From Muribaculaceae bacterium (GTDB taxonomy: Bacteria; Bacillota; Clostridia; Lachnospirales; Lachnospiraceae): a DNA stretch of 64,000 bases. Within the stretch, counting starts at the first letter, position 1; each line of letters begins with the position of its first letter. This document shows, piece by piece, positions 1-8,480 of the stretch. A program made the translations under genes and the position numbers. The notes beneath the pieces are model-generated. The model was not told where the DNA came from and searched no databases. It saw only the letters and a program-made list of their open reading frames with translations. Location of the stretch: NCBI GenBank assembly GCA_023666425.1, contig JAMPCA010000001.1, forward strand, positions 737,692 through 801,691, given 5' to 3'.

Positions 1-2344
1 CGGAAAAATCAAAATCGACCGACACCTTCCCGGTCTCCTGCTCCCGCCCAAGCTTTAAGCAGGCATCAAACTTCTTCCCGTTCTTCGACTGAAAGCCACG
101 GATTGTTCCGGTAGCCCCTTTTTCCATAAGCTCCTTCACCTGTTCTTCTGTTAAAGCTACACCGGCAATATCTCCAATATTAAAATTACATCCTGATTTA
201 TCATTTTTGTAATTGCTGCATCCGTATCCAAAAGGAGTCGTGACCATCTCACCCCCACAGACCGGACATGAAACCCCGAGTTTTTTTCTCACTCCCTTCG
301 CATTTTTCCCTGTGAAAGCACTGATTCTCTCCGTCAGGGCTTCCCGCAGATTCTGGTTGCGCATCTTTAGAGTCTCTGTGCGGATAAAATCCTCCAGCTT
401 GCCCCGGTATTCCCAGAAATCCACCGTCCCCTGCGTGATTCCTTCCAGCCCTTTCTCCCATGAAGCGGTCATTTTCGGATTCAAAAGCGCGGGAACGGTC
501 ATGTTCACTACCTCGTAGACCATCTCGCCCAGGCTCTCCGGGGTAAGTATCTGCGTTTTTTTGTTGAGACTGAGATAATGGATACGAACCAGCTTCTTAA
601 TGATTTCCGCCCGGGTCGCAGAGGTTCCGATTCCCGAACCCCGGATCTGCTCCCGAAGCTCCTCATCCTCAATGAGCTGGCCGGCATTTTCCATGGCCAG
701 AACCATGGAACCGGAGGTGTAGCGCTTCGGCGGGGACGTCTTTCCCTCCCGGATCGCATAGCCGCCCACAGAAATCTCATCACCGCTGCGATACTTTTCC
801 GCGAAGGCAAGAAGAGCCTCCGGGTCTGCCGTCTCCTCCTGCTCCGTCTCCCCCTCGCTGCGGCTGTATGCGCCTGCCGTCACTCTGTCCAGCCCCCGGC
901 TGGGATTGGTCGGATCATTTCGATCCTTCTTCTTCGGAATGCCTGCAATTTCCAGATAACCCGGCTTTTTTAAAATCTTGCAGGAAGAAAAAAACATCTC
1001 CTTCTTTCCCTCTGCCTCCACCGAGACCTGCAGCTTCACCGTCTGATATTCCGCCGGAGGGTAGAAGATGCTTAAAAAACGCCGGACAATCAGTTCAAAA
1101 ACCGCCCGCTGCAGAGCATTTAACGATCCCAGCTCCGTGAGCTGTCCCGTTGGAATGACTGCATAGTGGTCAGTAATCTTGGAATCGTCTGTGTACTGGG
1201 TTTTCGGCAGCTTCCCATACAGCCGCTCCGACAAAATTTTCTCCGCAAAAGCGGCCACAGGCTCAAAACGCCGCAAGCCCGCAATATTTTTATGAATCTC
1301 CTTTGCGACTGCCACGGAAAGTACTCTTGCATCCGTTCTTGGATAGGTGGTCAGCTTTTTCTCATAGAGCGCCTGCGCCACCTCCAGCGTCTCGTCCGGG
1401 CTAATCTTAAAGCGTCTGGCGCACTCCGCCTGCAGCTCCGCCAGATTAAAAAGAAGCGGCGCTTTTTTTCGCGTAGTACCCTTTTCGACCGAATGTACAT
1501 ATGCCTTTCCCCGCAGGCTTTCGATCAGGGTCTTTGCATCTTTCTCCTCCTTAAAACCGTTCTCCTTATACAAGAGGGGCGACTCATAATACCCGGAGCC
1601 CTCGACGGCCTTCCATTCTCCTTCGATACCCGCCTCCGAAAAACGTCCGGTCACACGGTAAAAAGGGGTTTCCTTAAAATCCCGGATCTCCCGCTCCCGG
1701 ATGACCACCATTCCCAGCACACAGGTCATCACCCGCCCCACTGCAATGGCTGTATAGGAGCGGGTATTCGCCGCATCGTTTAAAAGTCCTCCATACCGGA
1801 CAGACAAGACCCTTGAGAAATTGATCCCCATGGCATAGTCCTCAATCGTCCGCATAATCCCGGAATTGCCGAGATTTTCATACTCCGACATCGGCCTTGC
1901 TTCCTTAATGCCCCTTAAAATCTCCTCCTCGGTCTGTGAGTCAATCCACACCCGAAGCTCTTCCATTCCGGGGCGCACACCGCCAAACCTGCGGATGTTC
2001 TCCTCGATGGTCTGCCCTTCCTTCCCGGCGTCTCCCGCCCAGTAAACCCGGTCGATATCCTCCCGCATCAGCATACCGTGTACGACCCTGTACTGCCTGC
2101 TGACCTCTCCAATCACATCGTATTTATATTCCTTTGGCAAAAAGGGGAGATCTTCCAGTCTCCACTTTTTATATTTTATGTCATAGCTCTCAGGATAGAC
2201 CAGTCCCACCAGATGGCCTACACACCATGTAATAACATAGTTCCCGTCCTCTATGTAGCCGTCATTCCGTCCATTCACATGCAGCACCCGCGCAAACTCC
2301 TGCGCGACAGAGGGTTTCTCCGTAATAATCAGCGACTTTCCCAT
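1..2344 (-). CDS. topB: DNA topoisomerase III (type IA), 3' end cut by window edge
   Basis: Type IA topoisomerase that relaxes and decatenates DNA through a 5'-phosphotyrosine link. About 781 codons are visible and the gene runs off the left edge. The start at 2344 follows a GAGGAAG ribosome site and gives MGKSLIITEKPSVAQ, the usual Toprim opening. The active-site motif TYPRTD places the catalytic tyrosine at about residue 334. The second Toprim motif reads AGDAGKEGQ, where many relatives have an arginine in place of the lysine. Near the visible C-terminus there is a CPVCGG-type cysteine cluster and a topoisomerase C-terminal repeat. It lies 16 bases after the ATPase gene and is probably co-transcribed with it. 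Whether it is chromosomal or of mobile origin cannot be judged here, but no transfer genes are near. Confidence 0.9.
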   Translation of the reverse strand, partial: MGKSLIITEKPSVAQEFARVLHVNGRNDGYIEDGNYVITWCVGHLVGLVYPESYDIKYKKWRLEDLPFLPKEYKYDVIGEVSRQYRVVHGMLMREDIDRVYWAGDAGKEGQTIEENIRRFGGVRPGMEELRVWIDSQTEEEILRGIKEARPMSEYENLGNSGIMRTIEDYAMGINFSRVLSVRYGGLLNDAANTRSYTAIAVGRVMTCVLGMVVIREREIRDFKETPFYRVTGRFSEAGIEGEWKAVEGSGYYESPLLYKENGFKEEKDAKTLIESLRGKAYVHSVEKGTTRKKAPLLFNLAELQAECARRFKISPDETLEVAQALYEKKLTTYPRTDARVLSVAVAKEIHKNIAGLRRFEPVAAFAEKILSERLYGKLPKTQYTDDSKITDHYAVIPTGQLTELGSLNALQRAVFELIVRRFLSIFYPPAEYQTVKLQVSVEAEGKKEMFFSSCKILKKPGYLEIAGIPKKKDRNDPTNPSRGLDRVTAGAYSRSEGETEQEETADPEALLAFAEKYRSGDEISVGGYAIREGKTSPPKRYTSGSMVLAMENAGQLIEDEELREQIRGSGIGTSATRAEIIKKLVRIHYLSLNKKTQILTPESLGEMVYEVVNMTVPALLNPKMTASWEKGLEGITQGTVDFWEYRGKLEDFIRTETLKMRNQNLREALTERISAFTGKNAKGVRKKLGVSCPVCGGEMVTTPFGYGCSNYKNDKSGCNFNIGDIAGVALTEEQVKELMEKGATGTIRGFQSKNGKKFDACLKLGREQETGKVSVDFDFS

Positions 2345-2360
2345 AACTTCCTCAAATACT

Positions 2361-3722
2361 CTACAGCTCGTTCATGTCGATCAGCTCAAAACGGTCGTCC
2401 CTCTTGACATACTCCACCAGTGCAGGCTCAAATGCCTTCGCAGAAAAGAGGTAAAAATGCTCCGACTTGATTTTCGCCTGATCCATGGCAAGCGCCATCT
2501 CCTCGCACATATCCATAGTCATCATCGGCTTCTCCCAGTTACAGAATCCGATGATATTCTGCCGGTCGCTGCTCTGCGCAATAATATCCAGATTCCCGGT
2601 CTTCCCCACCCATGTCCCAATCTTATGGATAGGGAAGGGAACTCTCCCCAGCTGATCCAGAAGCAGCAGATACTCCATGCACACATTACGGAAATAGCGG
2701 TTCAGATACTCGTCCAGCTCCCCGGCGATATACTTGTCGTAAAACGCGGAAGCACTCAAAAGATACAGATCCGACAAATGGGGAAACACAAACTTATACC
2801 AGAAATTAACATATGTATCCTTAATCTGATATACGCCCTTTTTCGCGTTGTCCCAGCCTCCGGTCTGAAAAGATTCCACCTTCTCCACAATGTCGAAATG
2901 GCTCAGATTCTTCATGTATACACTGATCTTCGCTCTGGAAAATCCGGTCGTCAAAAACAGATCATTCAGCTTATTGTGTCCCCTCGCAATGGCAGACAAA
3001 ATCGTATTGTATACTGACAGCTCCCGAAGCTCCGAGGAAATCAGCTCCTGCGCCGCATCAAAGAGCCCGCCTCTCTCCGTGAGCACGAGACTGCAGATAT
3101 TTTCCTTGAAGGAAGCTTTTGCATCCCACAGCTCCATATACCCCGGGACACCGCCGATGGCTCCGTAGATTTTTACGCATTCACTGACCGGAAGAGAAGA
3201 AAATCTGCGCACAACCGACAAAAAATTCATATCTTCAATCTTGATATAATCAGAAATCTTCTTCGCGCCCTCTCCCGCCAGCTCCTTCAAATCCTGCTCA
3301 ACCCACACAATCGAGGAAGAGGCGAGAACAATCATCACCGGACCCGGATACAGCCTCTTCGCCCGCAGCTTAAGAATGCTCTCGAAAAAAGCCGGATCGC
3401 GCTTCATCACATACTGCACCTCATCAATGACGACGAGAAGCCTGCTGGCGTCCCCGCTCCGAATACGGTTAAAAAACTCATCATAAGCATATTTTTGCAG
3501 CTTCACATCAAACTGCCTGCTGATTTCCTCTCCCATCATGCGAAGCTGATCCTCGGGGGACACCTCGCGGCAGCGGTAGTAGAACAGCTTCTTGTCCCTG
3601 GAAAATTCCCGAATCAGAGCTTCCTTCTTACATCCCCTTCTCCCATACAGAACAAGAATGGAATTCCCCTTCTCCCCGTAATACTCTTCAAGTCTGTTTA
3701 TATCCGCTGTCTTTGCAACCAT
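2361..3722 (-). CDS. ATP-binding protein, archaeal-type ATPase (ATPase_2 / DUF234 family)
   Basis: A 453-residue P-loop protein of the family that pairs an N-terminal AAA-type ATPase domain with a C-terminal DUF234 nuclease-like domain. Residues 1-220 hold the NTPase: a P-loop at about 23-35 reading LYGRRGCKKEAL, and a Walker B region LLVVIDEVQYV near 95-105. A winged-helix segment follows (around FLTTGFSRAKISVYMKNL). The C-terminal region contains GNLDIIAQSSDRQNIIGFCNWEKP, which resembles a PD-(D/E)xK core. The P-loop departs from the GxxxxGK[ST] consensus: the glycine and the Ser/Thr are replaced by Lys and Glu. The cellular role of the family is unknown. Its own promoter is likely at 3781-3809, and topB follows closely. 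Confidence 0.75.
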   Translation of the reverse strand: MVAKTADINRLEEYYGEKGNSILVLYGRRGCKKEALIREFSRDKKLFYYRCREVSPEDQLRMMGEEISRQFDVKLQKYAYDEFFNRIRSGDASRLLVVIDEVQYVMKRDPAFFESILKLRAKRLYPGPVMIVLASSSIVWVEQDLKELAGEGAKKISDYIKIEDMNFLSVVRRFSSLPVSECVKIYGAIGGVPGYMELWDAKASFKENICSLVLTERGGLFDAAQELISSELRELSVYNTILSAIARGHNKLNDLFLTTGFSRAKISVYMKNLSHFDIVEKVESFQTGGWDNAKKGVYQIKDTYVNFWYKFVFPHLSDLYLLSASAFYDKYIAGELDEYLNRYFRNVCMEYLLLLDQLGRVPFPIHKIGTWVGKTGNLDIIAQSSDRQNIIGFCNWEKPMMTMDMCEEMALAMDQAKIKSEHFYLFSAKAFEPALVEYVKRDDRFELIDMNEL

Positions 3723-3780
3723 AGCATCCCTCCGTAACTACCTTTTTCCTCTTCGGTGGATAAATTTGTCATACTTTGAA

Positions 3781-3809
3781 ATTATATCATTTTTTAACAA
3801 AAGAAACAA
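3781..3809 (-). promoter_or_regulatory. Sigma-A type promoter for the ATPase-topB unit
   Basis: On the minus strand, TTGTTT and TATAAT are separated by 17 bases, and the -10 box ends 59 bases before the ATPase start codon. The -35 side lies close to the asd terminator, so the two transcription units are packed tightly. Confidence 0.5.
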
Positions 3810-3811
3810 TA

Positions 3812-3844
3812 GAAAAAAGCGGTCATGTACAAAAACATAACCGC
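3812..3844 (-). terminator. Rho-independent terminator of asd
   Basis: On the minus strand GCGGTTATG pairs with CATGACCGC (one mismatch), followed directly by TTTTTT. It lies 28 bases beyond the asd stop codon. Confidence 0.75.
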
Positions 3845-3872
3845 CATAGAATATCAGCCCCTGACAGAGCGC

Positions 3873-4964
3873 CTATTTCTTCGTAATATAGCCCTTCGCC
3901 TTTAACAGCTCCGCACAGAGCACAGCACCGCCTGCTGCGCCGCGCACAGTGTTATGGGAGAGGCCTACAAACTTCCAGTCGTACACGGTATCTTCCCTGA
4001 GACGTCCCACGGAGATTCCCATCCCCTTCTCAAAATCCACGTCCAGCCTGACCTGCGGACGGTTGTCATCCTCGAGATACTGGATGAACTGCCTGGGAGC
4101 ACTGGGAAGTCCAAGCTCCTGCGGAACGCCGCTGTAATCCCACAGTGCCTGCACAAGCTGTTCCTTCGCCGGCTTTTTCCGGAACTTCACAAACACCGAC
4201 GCTGTGTGGCCGTTCAGAACCGGAACGCGGATACACTGACAGGTGATCACCGGTGAAACCGCAGGAACGATTGCCTTTTTCTCATCGTCTACATAGCCCC
4301 AGATCCGCAAAGGCTCCTTCTCTGACTTCTCCTCCTCGCCGCCGATGTAGGGAATGATATTCCCCTCCATCTCCGGCCAGTCCTTAAAGACCTTGCCCGC
4401 ACCGGAAATCGCCTGATAGGTCGACGCCACCACTTCATATGGCTCAAACTCCTTCCACGCCGTCAGCACCGGGCTGTAACTCTGAATCGAACAGTTCGGC
4501 TTTACCGCCACAAAACCGCGGGTCGTGCCAAGGCGCTGCCTCTGGTATTTGATAACCTCTATGTGTTCAGGATTGATCTCCGGAACTACCATCGGCACAT
4601 CCTCTGTCCAGCGGTGTGCGCTGTTATTGGAGACTACGGGCGTCTCCGTCCTGGCATAGTCCTCCTCAATCCTCTTGATCTCGTCCTTCGTCATATCTAC
4701 CGCAGAAAACACAAAATCCACCTGGGAAGCCACAGCCTCCACCTCGCCCACATCCATAACGACAATCGACCGGACTGCCTCCGGCATCGGCGTATCCATT
4801 TTCCAGCGGTCTCCCACTGCCTCCGCATAGGTCTTCCCCGCACTCCTCGGGCTGGCTGCAATCGTCGTAACCTCAAACCACGGGTGGTTCTCCAGAAGAG
4901 AGATAAATCTCTGTCCCACCATACCGGTTCCGCCCAAAATACCTACCTTTAGCTTTTCACTCAT
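3873..4964 (-). CDS. asd: Aspartate-semialdehyde dehydrogenase
   Basis: Converts aspartyl phosphate to aspartate semialdehyde with NADPH, the branch point to lysine, threonine, methionine and diaminopimelate. The 363-residue protein has the dinucleotide-binding motif GILGGTGMVGQRF at 8-20 and the catalytic cysteine C158 in KPNCSIQSY. Length and motifs match the archaeal/fungal-like branch of the family that is also found in Clostridia. It has its own promoter (5027-5055) and terminator (3812-3844), so it appears to be a single-gene unit downstream of argH. metA of the same pathway lies about 50 kb away in the window. Confidence 0.93.
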   Translation of the reverse strand: MSEKLKVGILGGTGMVGQRFISLLENHPWFEVTTIAASPRSAGKTYAEAVGDRWKMDTPMPEAVRSIVVMDVGEVEAVASQVDFVFSAVDMTKDEIKRIEEDYARTETPVVSNNSAHRWTEDVPMVVPEINPEHIEVIKYQRQRLGTTRGFVAVKPNCSIQSYSPVLTAWKEFEPYEVVASTYQAISGAGKVFKDWPEMEGNIIPYIGGEEEKSEKEPLRIWGYVDDEKKAIVPAVSPVITCQCIRVPVLNGHTASVFVKFRKKPAKEQLVQALWDYSGVPQELGLPSAPRQFIQYLEDDNRPQVRLDVDFEKGMGISVGRLREDTVYDWKFVGLSHNTVRGAAGGAVLCAELLKAKGYITKK

Positions 4965-5026
4965 TGCCTCTCATCTCCTCTTCCCTACAAGAGCTGTCTC
5001 CAGTGCACGCTCCCTTTTTAGACAAT

Positions 5027-5055
5027 ATATTACTGGATATGCCTGAAAATAGCAA
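5027..5055 (-). promoter_or_regulatory. Promoter of asd
   Basis: TTGCTA and TAATAT with a 17-base spacer on the minus strand, 62 bases before the asd start. It lies in the 140-base gap between argH and asd. Confidence 0.55.
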
Positions 5056-5104
5056 GTTTTATTTCGTACAAAATCACCAAATTTTCCAACAGAAAATTGT
5101 CAAA

Positions 5105-6538
5105 TCAGACAATTTCCTGTTCCACGTCCTTGATACATTCCTCCCAGCCGGGAATCTTCCACTCCTCAGAAAGATAGGCCTCCCCGGCGGCGATTGCCTG
5201 CTCCATCGCGGTTTCGGAGGGAGCGCCCGTGGTACAGCGGGTATTCACGCAGGTTTCCATGGAAACTGCCTCGTAGACATCCTCTTCAAACACGGGGGAG
5301 AACTGATGAAATTCCTCCATGCCCAGATCGTCAATCGCAATCTGCTTCTCCATACAGTAAAGCACAATCTGCCCGATGATTCCATGCGCGTCCCGGAAGG
5401 GGACGCCGTGCTTCACCAGATAATCCGCCGCATCCGTAGCGTTGGTAAAGCCGTTGTTTGCGCTTTTTCGCATAGTCTCCTTCTGAAACTGAATCGTGTC
5501 CAGCATCCCGGTAAACAAAGCAATGCAGCCTTTTACTGTATCCATCGCGTCAAAGGAGAGCTCCTTGTCCTCCTGCATGTCCTTATTATACGCAAGGGGG
5601 AGTCCCTTCATCGTTGTGAGAAGTGAAATCAGGGCGCCATATACCCGTCCGGTCTTGCCCCGCACCAGCTCCGCAATATCCGGGTTCTTCTTCTGCGGCA
5701 TGATGGAGCTTCCGGTGCTGTATGCATCATCAATCTCCACGAAACCGTACTCGTTCGAGTTCCAGATAATAATCTCCTCCGAAAAACGGCTCAGATGCAT
5801 CATAATGGTAGACAGCGCCGCCAAAAATTCAATCAGATAATCCCGGTCAGATACGCCGTCCATGCTGTTGAGCGTGGAGCCGTAAAAACCCATGAGCTGC
5901 GCCGTGTACTCTCTGTCCAGGGGATAAGTCGTCCCGGCCAGTGCGCCGGAGCCTAAGGGACAGTAGTTCATACGCTCAAAAATATCGTGCAGGCGCATCC
6001 GGTCACGCTTAAACATCTCAAAGTAGGCTCCCATGTGATGGGCTAATGTAATGGGCTGCGCCTTCTGCAGATGGGTGAAGCCGGGCATGATCGTCCCGGT
6101 ATTCTCCTTCATCAGCCGAAGCAGCACCTTAAGCAGCTCTTCTAACAGCGCGTCCGTCTCTAAAAGCTGAATCCTCGTGTAAAGCCGCATATCGAGAGCC
6201 ACCTGGTCGTTTCTGCTTCTTCCGGTATGCAATTTCTTGCCAACGTCCCCCAGACGGTCGATGAGGTTCGCCTCTACAAAACTGTGTATGTCCTCATACT
6301 CCTCTGTGATTGCCAGAGCACCGCTCTCCACGTCCTTTTGAATCTCATCCAAAGCTTTTACGATTGTCTGCATCTCCTCTTTGGTAAGAATTCCCTGCTT
6401 TCCCAGCATACACACATGGGCAATCGAACCCTCAATGTCCTGCTTATAAAATTTCTTGTCGAAGGAAATTGATGCATTGAAATTATACACCAACCGGTCT
6501 GTCTCCTTCGTAAACCGTCCGCCCCACAACTGAGCCAT
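5105..6538 (-). CDS. argH: Argininosuccinate lyase
   Basis: Last step of arginine synthesis: cleaves argininosuccinate to arginine and fumarate. The fumarase/aspartase superfamily signature is present as SSIMPQKKNPD near residue 280, and the N-terminus MAQLWGGRF is typical of ArgH. The start was placed at the ATG at 6538 because a perfect AGGAGG lies 8 bases upstream; a GTG one codon earlier is the alternative. The first 56 bases overlap the 3' end of queH, so translation is probably coupled. The arginine repressor gene argR is elsewhere in this window (44.7 kb). Confidence 0.95.
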   Translation of the reverse strand: MAQLWGGRFTKETDRLVYNFNASISFDKKFYKQDIEGSIAHVCMLGKQGILTKEEMQTIVKALDEIQKDVESGALAITEEYEDIHSFVEANLIDRLGDVGKKLHTGRSRNDQVALDMRLYTRIQLLETDALLEELLKVLLRLMKENTGTIMPGFTHLQKAQPITLAHHMGAYFEMFKRDRMRLHDIFERMNYCPLGSGALAGTTYPLDREYTAQLMGFYGSTLNSMDGVSDRDYLIEFLAALSTIMMHLSRFSEEIIIWNSNEYGFVEIDDAYSTGSSIMPQKKNPDIAELVRGKTGRVYGALISLLTTMKGLPLAYNKDMQEDKELSFDAMDTVKGCIALFTGMLDTIQFQKETMRKSANNGFTNATDAADYLVKHGVPFRDAHGIIGQIVLYCMEKQIAIDDLGMEEFHQFSPVFEEDVYEAVSMETCVNTRCTTGAPSETAMEQAIAAGEAYLSEEWKIPGWEECIKDVEQEIV

Positions 6539-7190
6539 CACTTTTTCCTCCTGCTTCCTTCGCTTTTATCTGCGCGTCCCGCTCCCGCTTCGAGAACAGA
6601 CATCCACAGTAATACTGCCGGTACATGTCGTATTCTCTGGAAATCTGCGTAGATTTTTTATAGCCATCCTTCTTTTTAAAATCTGCATACAGATAGCGCA
6701 CCTGCAGCTCTTCCTCCAGGCGGCTTCCGATCTCATTGATCTTTTGGGCATTTTTCAGCGGACTGATGGAGAGTGTCGTCGTGAAAAAGTCAAAATCCTT
6801 AGCCTTCGCATATTCCGCTGTCTCCCGAAGCCGCAGGCCGTAACACAAAAAACATCTCTCACTGCCCTCCGGCAGCTCCTCCATGCCCTGCACGGTATCA
6901 TAAAAACGTTTTACATCGTAAGCGCCCTCCACGAAAGACACGGGATATTTCGTCGGAAACGCCTCAATAAACCGCTTCTGCTCCGCCGCACGCATATGAT
7001 ATTCCTCTGGGGGATAAATGTTCGGATTGTAGTAGAACACCGTCACAGAAAAATGTGCGGCCAGACACTGAATACAATAGGTACTGCAGGGGCCGCAGCA
7101 GCTGTGCAGCAACAGCTTCGGCACATCCGGCGACGCGTCTGCCTCGCGAATCAGCCCCTCCATAAGCTCCTGGTAATTTATCTTTTTCAT
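6483..7190 (-). CDS. queH: Epoxyqueuosine reductase QueH
   Basis: Catalyses the last step of queuosine tRNA modification, reducing epoxyqueuosine. This is the QueH (DUF208) type, not the cobalamin-dependent QueG. All expected cysteine motifs are present: HSCCGPCS (C31, C32, C35), ERCFLCYG (C113, C116) and YYCGC (C195, C197), which would hold an iron-sulfur cluster and a second metal site. The 235-residue protein overlaps the upstream HD gene by four bases (ATGA), and its last ~19 codons overlap argH. The C-terminal tail after about residue 215 is not recognisable as part of the family. Confidence 0.88.
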   Translation of the reverse strand: MKKINYQELMEGLIREADASPDVPKLLLHSCCGPCSTYCIQCLAAHFSVTVFYYNPNIYPPEEYHMRAAEQKRFIEAFPTKYPVSFVEGAYDVKRFYDTVQGMEELPEGSERCFLCYGLRLRETAEYAKAKDFDFFTTTLSISPLKNAQKINEIGSRLEEELQVRYLYADFKKKDGYKKSTQISREYDMYRQYYCGCLFSKRERDAQIKAKEAGGKSDGSVVGRTVYEGDRPVGV

Positions 7191-7744
7191 AGCTCATCCT
7201 GAAGCCCGAACATTGTGCGGCACAGCTTTTTGCCACTCTCTGTCCGAAAAATATTCTGATACGCCTTCTCGATTCCCTTGTGTCCCGTTCCATCCTCGTA
7301 GAGATTCACCAGAAAATCCGCCTCTATCAACAGCTGGTAATCGATGCCGTCCACATGGTCATATGTATGGTGATGACCGATCAGATAACAGATGCGCTCT
7401 ATCATATAGTTCTCAATTCCTACTTCCGAGAGCATCTTCTGGGCAACCGTCGGCCCTTCCTGCTCCTGCAGCTTCCCGTCCGAGCGGCCGTACTTCTCCT
7501 CCGCAGGGCGTATCCCGATATCGTGGGTATAAGCGGTCGCCTCCAATATAAAAAGCGTCGCCGCATCCAGCTTTTCCATACTTCCAAGCATCTGCGCAAA
7601 ACTGTGCACCTTGATAAAATGCTGGATCCGCTTCGCGTCCCCCGCATAGTATTCCATCATGCGGCTGCACAGCTCCCTTAACTGTTGCCGGGCGTAAGCA
7701 TTTTCCTGAAAATGATCACTCACGCTGAAACTGTCCTGCTCCAT
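7187..7744 (-). CDS. HD domain phosphohydrolase
   Basis: A 185-residue HD-superfamily metal-dependent phosphohydrolase. The motifs are H43 (QHFIKVHSF), the HD pair in AYTHDIG (about 73-74), then GHHHTYDH and EADFL for the remaining metal ligands. The substrate is unknown; single-domain relatives hydrolyse nucleotides or are uncharacterised. It starts 10 bases after the small membrane protein gene and overlaps queH by four bases, so it sits in a four-gene run with argH at the end. Confidence 0.75.
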   Translation of the reverse strand: MEQDSFSVSDHFQENAYARQQLRELCSRMMEYYAGDAKRIQHFIKVHSFAQMLGSMEKLDAATLFILEATAYTHDIGIRPAEEKYGRSDGKLQEQEGPTVAQKMLSEVGIENYMIERICYLIGHHHTYDHVDGIDYQLLIEADFLVNLYEDGTGHKGIEKAYQNIFRTESGKKLCRTMFGLQDEL

Positions 7745-7753
7745 TCCCTTCTC

Positions 7754-8077
7754 CTATTCGTCCCTGCCGAGCATCTGCAGCACCACAATTGCCATCACAT
7801 ACATAACGGCACACAAAAACACGAGCAAAACTCTCCCCGTAATAATACCTGCCACAAGCTCCGCCATCACCATGACCGCATGGATCCAGACCTTCGCACG
7901 GTGCAGCATCACCGCAATTCCCGCCTCGAGCATCACCAGCACACACATCGCAACCACCGGAGTGTGGAGCGCAAAAGCGCCGGTCAAAAGTACGGCAAAG
8001 GCAAGTACGCAAAACGCCAGCACGGACACCAGCGTACTCTTCTCCTTTAACAGATTCAACATGGATTCTTTTGTCAT
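7754..8077 (-). CDS. Small hypothetical membrane protein
   Basis: About 107 residues if translation starts at the ATG at 8077 (MTKESMLNLL), which has GAGGGG six bases upstream. A longer reading frame to 8173 would run into the tRNA-Thr terminator and is unlikely. Three or four hydrophobic helices cover most of the protein (about 18-35, 38-55, 58-75 and 80-100). No family was recognised. Together with HD, queH and argH it forms a tightly spaced minus-strand run. Confidence 0.55.
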   Translation of the reverse strand: MTKESMLNLLKEKSTLVSVLAFCVLAFAVLLTGAFALHTPVVAMCVLVMLEAGIAVMLHRAKVWIHAVMVMAELVAGIITGRVLLVFLCAVMYVMAIVVLQMLGRDE

Positions 8078-8133
8078 TCGCTTCCCCTCACCCATAAACC
8101 GAGTATCACGCCCCCTGCGCATTAAAATTAAAT

Positions 8134-8163
8134 AAAAAGGTGATACATCGTCAGATGTACCAC
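8134..8163 (-). terminator. Terminator of tRNA-Thr
   Basis: On the minus strand GTGGTACATC pairs with GATGTATCAC (one G-U), loop TGAC, followed by C and TTTTT. It lies about 40 bases past the tRNA 3' end. A weaker stem, GTATTGCAAC/GTTGTAATAC, sits between the two. Confidence 0.75.
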
Positions 8164-8200
8164 ATAACAACAAGTATTACAACTAACGTTGCAATACATA

Positions 8201-8273
<73 letters not shown>

Positions 8274-8294
8274 ATACCAGATACGCGCTTAATT

Positions 8295-8323
8295 ATATTA
8301 TCAAATCTCTGCCGAAAAATCAA
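8295..8323 (-). promoter_or_regulatory. Promoter of tRNA-Thr
   Basis: TTGATT and TAATAT separated by 17 bases on the minus strand. The -10 box ends 21 bases before the tRNA 5' end. Confidence 0.6.
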
Positions 8324-8371
8324 CCACTATTTTTTGAAAATATCAATTTTTATCAAAATAATGAATTTCCC

Positions 8372-8399
8372 TTGACATTGCAGGGAAATCCGATACAAT
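8372..8399 (+). promoter_or_regulatory. Promoter of the potABCD operon
   Basis: A perfect TTGACA followed after 16 bases by TACAAT. The expected start site near 8406 leaves a leader of about 70 bases before potA. Confidence 0.7.
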
Positions 8400-8455
8400 G
8401 ATTCGAGAATGTTTATTCTATAAGATAAGGTATACACAGCCTTACGGCATAGTGC

Positions 8456-8480
8456 AAGGAGGTATATGAGACCAGAATGA
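8456..8480 (+). promoter_or_regulatory. potA ribosome binding site with possible four-codon leader peptide
   Basis: AAGGAGG at 8456-8462 lies 14 bases before the potA ATG, longer than usual. Three bases after it an ATG at 8466 opens a tiny frame, M-R-P-E-stop, whose TGA overlaps the potA start as ATGA. No better potA start exists in frame. The tiny frame may couple translation into potA, but this is inference. Confidence 0.3.
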
